A program made the translations under genes and the position numbers. A model generated the notes under the pieces. The model was given only the letters and a program-made list of their open reading frames with translations. It did no database searches and was not told the origin of the DNA. A stretch of 64,000 nucleotides of DNA. Source: Silene latifolia. Its lineage: Eukaryota > Streptophyta > Magnoliopsida > Caryophyllales > Caryophyllaceae. The DNA is taken from assembly GCF_048544455.1 (NCBI RefSeq), contig NC_133538.1, forward strand, positions 454,101,311 through 454,165,310, written 5' to 3'. Positions within the stretch are counted from its first letter, which is position 1. Each line of letters starts with the position of its first letter. Positions 58,873 through 64,000 of the stretch are shown in pieces.

Positions 58873-60375
58873 TCGAGTCGAGTCTAGAACTTTCTTTTTT
58901 TGAATTTGAGTCGTTTGTTCCGCGATGACCTAGGATGTGTCCTAGGAATCGTTTCTTCGAGTCTGTTAAGCATTTCTCATTCCAATTAAAAAGTTGCAGT
59001 TTCGTTTCCAAATATGTCTTGTTTCCAATCCTCAATCATTCCGAAACATGATAAAACGCACAACACACTCAAAGGAATCCCTGGGGTAGAAATATGTCCT
59101 GTTTCAAAATGTAAGGTACACTAGGATCCTGTGTTTGATTCCTTTACCTATTCCATGTCTGGTGGTAGAAAACCTCCATCTGAACCAATGTTTGTGACAA
59201 GCTTTTAGATGATTCTATGACAAACCCGGACTATCTCCTTGTTTCCCCTATCGATGATGGAAGGCAAGCCTTTTCCCCAACAAAATCATCCCATCTCGAA
59301 GAGAGAAGATATCAATCCGTTCTAACAAGGAATTGTTAGTTCCTACCCAAATTAGTTGGCGAAGCCCAGTTTTCAAGGTGTATCCATTTATGACTAAGAG
59401 AATGAATAGAAGATCATTTTCAAAGAGATAAAAAAGATGAAAAAGAATGAAAAATGAGAAAAAGAGAAAAATTGGAAAAATGAAAAAAAATGAAAAAAAA
59501 GAAAAATGAAAAAAGATGAAAGAAAAAGAAAAAAGGAAAAAAGATGTTGAAGTTATTGCGGAATGCTTTTTGGTTAAATGTCGAAGTTACGGAAGCCAGA
59601 ATTCAAGTCAAGTACCCATAGTTGAGGTTCAATGGGCGAAGCCCAAAAGCGTAAGTAGTGACCTCTTTACCCTCTAAGTCCTTCCTGAGACGGTTGCAAG
59701 GGGATAGTCAGGAATTTTGAGAATCATTCCGCTTGTGCTGTTACACCCAGCCTTTAGGGACCAGATATGGAGATTTGAACCCACATTGTTTTCCAACCCA
59801 TTTGCACTCGGGTTTCATCAAACCCGAGACACCTTTTCCAACCACGATGTAAGCCATAACCCATTGGCCTTAGCACCAGAAAATGAACCTTCAGAATGAT
59901 GGTCCACTATTCAAGCCTTTTGTTGCCAAGCTCCACATCCCAAAGAACCACAACCTTTTTTACCAATCCTAGACACGGGATTTAACGGTACCTTACAGGC
60001 TAGAATGGGATACGACATGATACCTTAGGTGAAACCTTCGAGTGTGTACACACAATCAATATGCCAAGTTTATGCACCTTGATCGAACTACGTCGGATTT
60101 GATTTCGCTCCACGCGAATACGTAGGTAGTCCTTTTGAACAAGGGATTCAATCCACTCATCAACCAAGGTGTGATCTTGTCGCTTTCTTACGGGTCTTAA
60201 CCAAGTCCAAATGAAGCCACCTTTGTTTGAGTCGGTCTTAGCACTCGATGTAGGCTAGGATAAGGATATAGGTTCGGATGAATAGTATCAAGTCTCATAA
60301 TGAGCTTTATCTAACAGTTTAGGCAAAGATGCTGAGTCACATAGATGTGGGTTTGTGTTGGGAACAGAAAATATG

Positions 60376-60496
60376 AAAAACCCGCTGAAAAGAAAGAAGG
60401 CGTGGAAGAAAAATAGTAAAAGCCCGCTGAAAAGAAAGAAGGCGGTGGTAAGAAATGATGAAACTCGCTGAAAACAAAGGAGGCGAGGAGAAGAGT
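60376..60496 (+). repeat. Three tandem units of about 41 bp
   Basis: Equivalent points at 60381, 60423 and 60464, each with c-cgctgaaaa, an A/G-rich stretch and gaggcg or aaggcg. Confidence 0.85.
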
Positions 60497-60980
60497 GACA
60501 GAATGTTCCCAACAAGAGTGATGTGTGATCTCTAAGTGTTCTCATAAAATCAGTCTGTGTTTAGTGTCTGGGCGAAGCCAACGTTGTTGCTCCGTGAGTT
60601 TAATCCACCTTGTCAATGCCAAGTGATCTTGATTCCCATGTGCCCTCGGGAGCACGCCCATGCCATACGATATCTCTGTCCCAAGTTCGACGACCTTGTG
60701 ATTCCCATTTGCCATCTTTTGGCGCCATAATGGCCAATTTACATTTCTACCCCCAACAAGTCCATAATTGAATTAAAACCCGTGCACACTTAGTGTTTTA
60801 TTTTCCTTTTTTGTTTTACGGTAGCGGGCTACGCCCACATTGTTTATGGGTCATACGGAGTGTCTGAGTCGTATTTCATGCTCACCCATCAAGGTTCAAT
60901 TTCAAAAAAATCCAAAATTTCAAAATTCCAAAAACTTTTTGCGAATTATGGATAGTTGATCCAAGTAGTGGAATCTTTTC

Positions 60981-61170
60981 GGGTCGATGACCCCAATCTT
61001 TCGAAATTCAAAATTTCAAATTCAATTTTTGAAGGGTCGATGGCCCAACATACCAAGTGATGTCAAATTTAAACTTCGGGTCGATGGCCCAATTATTCAA
61101 AATTTTCAAATTCAATTTTCGGGTCGATGACTCAATCTTTCAAATAATCCAATTTTAAGATCGATGATCC
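60981..61170 (+). repeat. Five hairpin units gggtcgatgaccc
   Basis: Units start at 60981, 61034, 61078, 61121 and 61158. GGGTC-gat-GACCC forms a 5-bp stem with a 3-base loop; variants keep most of the stem. Confidence 0.8.
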
Positions 61171-61243
61171 AAATGTGCTTATGTGATGATTATTGCTAGT
61201 ACGCTTTTATGTTTCAAATATAGCAGGATATGCTTCAACTGGG

Positions 61244-61310
61244 GGCTCTAAAGTCTTCGACTTTAGAGCCATTGCAAACTGGGGGCTCTGAAGCCGTTGG
61301 CTTCAGAGAC
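61244..61310 (+). repeat. Two adjacent hairpins after PPT-like gggggctct motifs
   Basis: GGCTCTAAAGTC-ttc-GACTTTAGAGCC at 61244-61270 is a perfect 12-bp stem. GGCTCTGAAGCC-gtt-GGCTTCAGAG at 61284-61308 is a second, with 10 bp perfect. Each is preceded by aactgg, and the same ggggctctg reappears at the PPT/LTR border (61831-61840). Confidence 0.92.
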
Positions 61311-61827
61311 CATTATTAGGATGTAAAGGATGACATCCACCAAGAATTCAATTCAATACAAGAGTATGAAATGGAAGAATTCCGTAGCTGAAAGCAAATG
61401 ATGAAAGCGGCGGCAGCCTCCTTGGAAAGTCCCGTCCCATTCGGACAAGCGCCAAAGAGATGATAAATTTTGGACAAATGTCAGAGATGATGAATTTTGG
61501 ACATACGCCAGTGAGATGATAAACTTTGGGCATGTGTCGCAGTTGCCGAACTACGACGGGGTTTGATTCCGTCGAAAATGGATACGTAGGCGCCGAGGAT
61601 AAGGCTCAACCCACCATATATGCAATTTATGGGTCGACGACCAATGATTATAATTTGACGCAACGAAGCAAGAGTTAATCCCCGACGAAGTTTCGGTATG
61701 ATCTCTTCTTATGGTCAAGGCGAGCTTATATACGCAAGTCTAATGGACTATAAACGACCCGCGAATCCTCAGGTCGAGAGGGACCTGGGGTATATTTTGA
61801 CTTTCGCCTTGTCCAAGCCTCAGTCAA

Positions 61828-61838
61828 AGTGGGGGCTC
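61828..61838 (+). other. Polypurine tract of Ogre-like element
   Basis: agtgggggctc directly before TGTAGATACC. Confidence 0.8.
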
Positions 61839-64000
61839 TGTAGATACCCCCGTATCCGTCGATATTGGAATTTATAGAGAACCCGACAAACACCCGATGA
61901 TGATAGGACACACGTATTTATTAGTTGTCATTGTCATTATTTGGGTTCGTTTTACGATGTAGAATGAGCGTTGTCGACGGAGTATTTTATTAATTTAAAT
62001 GATATTTAAATTAAAGCTTTTTTTAAGGTGAATTCATTTTACCTTATTTTGAATTTATTTTCTCAAATTTATTTTATTGAAAATAAAATAAATAAATAAT
62101 TTGAAAAATCATTTTATGAGTGTATTTGATTTGAAAAATCATTTATTTTAATGTGTTATTTGATTTGAAAAATCGAATTTGAAAATCGAAAACTCGTTTT
62201 AACCACACGTTTTGGAGCTCGATTATAGCTCGGTTTTTGAGCCCGTTTTATTTACGAGTTGGCACGAATCTCGAGTACACTAACCAACCTAGGCTTCTAC
62301 CCATTCAACCCCAGTTCGAACCCCCATACCCACGTCCCAAATCTCGTTCCATACATCCCCCCAACACAGCCCAATTCCTTCTTTTACCCGTGTTTGTATA
62401 GCCCATCGAAAGCCCTTCTAAACCGACTCAAACTTGGTCCAAACCCGCAACCCATCACCACCAACCCGTGCTCCACATTACCCACATTACCCACAACAAC
62501 CCAGCACCTAGACCACCTCGAAACACTTCCACAAGTCCATCCAAAACAGGCCCCAAAACGAAACAGCCCACGACCCCCCTGTTTTCGTTCAGCTCAAACC
62601 CGAGTCTACAACCTGCTCCAAACACCACTTAAACCCATGCCTATTAACCCTAATCCATACCCTAGTATCCTACCCACATTACCCTAGCTTAACCACCAAG
62701 AAACACCCCTCCAAAACCCTACACGAGCTCACGAAAGCTGCTGGACAGCAGCAGCGAAACAGGCAGCCCAACTGCTTGTTGCTCTCTTTTACCCTACTTT
62801 AACTCCCTATAAATACCTCCCATATGCCATACTTTCATTCCGCTAAGTTCTCCATACATACTACCGTCACTTAAAAGTTTTAAACTCCAGAAACAAACCC
62901 TAATTGCCTCTCAAAAACCCTCGACAAAACCGACATACAAAACTGAGAATCAGTTTGTGTGTCCTCTTTGGAACCCTTCGTTCAACCCCCAAACCTCCAT
63001 CAAAATTCGAGTTTTTTGTTCCTAATTAACCACACAACATCCATCTACATATTAGACAAAGATTCATGAGCCAAATTGCCCTTGAGAGTACACGAATCCC
63101 CTCGAAAAACAGAGTGACATACACTCTATTTTCGCGGCTTTTCCTGTCTGTCCAGTTCTGTTTGTGCTCGTTTTTCGTGCCCAATAATTCAAAATGAGCA
63201 GGGATTGTTTTAAGATCTTTGTTCTCCTCTCTTTCTAGTTTTCAAATCTGGACAACATCTTTTAAATCTAATTTTCACCGTGAAACGAGTGAGAAATTGC
63301 AGTTTGAAAGTTGCTGTCCAGATTTGCAAAAAAACGTGTTATTGCTTTGTTCCTTCGTCGACGACGGCCTCTCGAGATAAAATCTATGATCGATTACGAC
63401 CCAAGACAGTGTCAATGATACATGTAGGTTGAGAGTGCATCCAATCCTCCTCTTCTCCCTTTTATTTCGTTCTTTTTATGTTTGTTTTTTCATTGTTCGT
63501 TTTACTTTGTTTATCGTTTTGTTTATCGTTTGACATCGTTAACTATGAAACTATTTTAGTCCGAGTATGAGTTAAAGTACCACCATGAACACCCGCGTTG
63601 ACTTGAGATGGGAAAGAAATCCGCCACGTCGGTCGGTCTTATCCCCCGTCTCATTTACATATCCTCGTGTTCAAGGTAGGGCATTAATAAAACGAATCCT
63701 AACTTCGTTCCTCGCTTTTGACCCCTTGCCTGTTTCGATCAATTCGACCTACCCTAGGACCCTTTGCATGTTAGTTCGACCTCTGATTGTTAACATATGA
63801 CTCATTTAGACGACATTAGATCAATTTAATAACCTAATTAGACATATTAGGTGGCATCGACATAGCTTTAAAAATCAACTAACAATTCTATAACTTAATT
63901 GAACGCATCTCTCTTTTCACTCGATTTCTCGCTAGCATAGGAGTGCGTGATTAGCACCTTCCTATTAACACTCGATGAGTAGTGTTAATATCGTAACTTC
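61839..64000 (+). mobile_element. Ogre-like 3' LTR, cut by the window end
   Basis: TGTAGATACCCCCG..., aligned with the 5' LTR from 52893 through the window end (63961 corresponds to 54991). TATAAATA at 62808-62815. Confidence 0.92.

Larger units (their letters stand above)
58873..61838 (+). mobile_element. Non-coding 3' region of Ogre-like element with short tandem repeats
   Basis: Occupies the place of pol. It contains an A-rich gaaaaatg tract (59398-59545); three 41-bp units with cccgctgaaaagaaagaagg (60376-60496); five gggtcgatggccc-type units (60981-61170); three ~30-bp units around gatgataaattttgg (61448-61532); and two hairpins (61244-61310). Two copies of a gaactacg...tacgtagg block (about 60086 and 61548) are of the kind found near the 3' end of Tat elements. 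Confidence 0.75.
52893..64000 (+). mobile_element. Ogre/Tat-like Gypsy element with gag but no pol, running off the window
   Basis: 5' LTR 52893-56261, PBS 56265-56282, leader, broken gag 57382-58872, 3 kb of non-coding repeats, a PPT and a 3' LTR from 61839 that is cut by the window end. Distance between LTR starts is 8946 bp. LTRs over 3 kb and the C-x2-H-x4-H-x4-C gag knuckle suggest the Ogre/Tat lineage. The space between gag and 3' LTR is too short for pol and has no pol motif. Confidence 0.85.

Overview
This 64 kb window reads as repeat-rich nuclear DNA from a flowering plant. I see no intact host gene, tRNA, rRNA or CRISPR array. The evidence for a plant is the mix of Copia, Athila, Tat/Ogre-like and chromovirus-like (Tekay/Del-type) LTR retrotransposons, a plant L1-type LINE with a zf-RVT domain, a Helitron 3' end and long-TIR, MULE-like DNA elements. 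A Caryophyllales origin is only a weak guess, from the style of the repeats.

Layout. (1) 1-3409 is the 3' part of a Copia element: RT-RNase H with one in-frame stop, then a 3' LTR. (2) 3410-24932 is a minus-strand Athila-type element with a 5' LTR, tRNA-Asp PBS, gag, protease and additional ORF, but no RT, RNase H or integrase. It is split by a 5'-truncated LINE (6498-18781, 15-bp TSD) and by a solo LTR (20086-21511, 5-bp TSD). The LINE itself carries a complete 8.8 kb gag-only Copia element (8429-17233, two 1271-bp LTRs, TSD ATTAC). (3) 24933-~27390 is the 3' end of a plus-strand Tat-like element; the Athila element sits in its antisense ORF. The insertion order is therefore Tat < Athila < LINE < Copia, four levels deep. 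(4) ~27390-43370 is AT-rich, with a Helitron end, MITE-like repeats, a 565-bp tandem duplication, TA microsatellites and two adjacent long-inverted-repeat elements. (5) 43373-46800 holds chromovirus-like LTR pieces. (6) 46950-52892 holds two further Athila-type fragments, one inserted in the other. (7) 52893 to beyond the window end is an Ogre/Tat-like element with a 3369-bp LTR, a broken gag and no pol.

Two observations stand out. First, arrays of a 12-bp palindrome (ACTCGATCGAGT and variants) recur in Athila LTR, gag linker and internal DNA, and also in chromovirus-like LTRs, usually just upstream of a TATA-like sequence. Their spacing is strikingly regular: about 21/30 alternating (51-bp dimer) in Athila, and 21/19 (40-bp dimer) in the chromovirus-like LTRs. 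These are near-integer numbers of helical turns, so the palindromes would lie on one face of the DNA. Second, three unrelated LTR lineages in this one window each keep gag and lack recognisable RT and integrase, which suggests a community of non-autonomous elements mobilised in trans. All coordinates and repeat spacings were read by eye, and family assignments rest on motifs, not on database searches.
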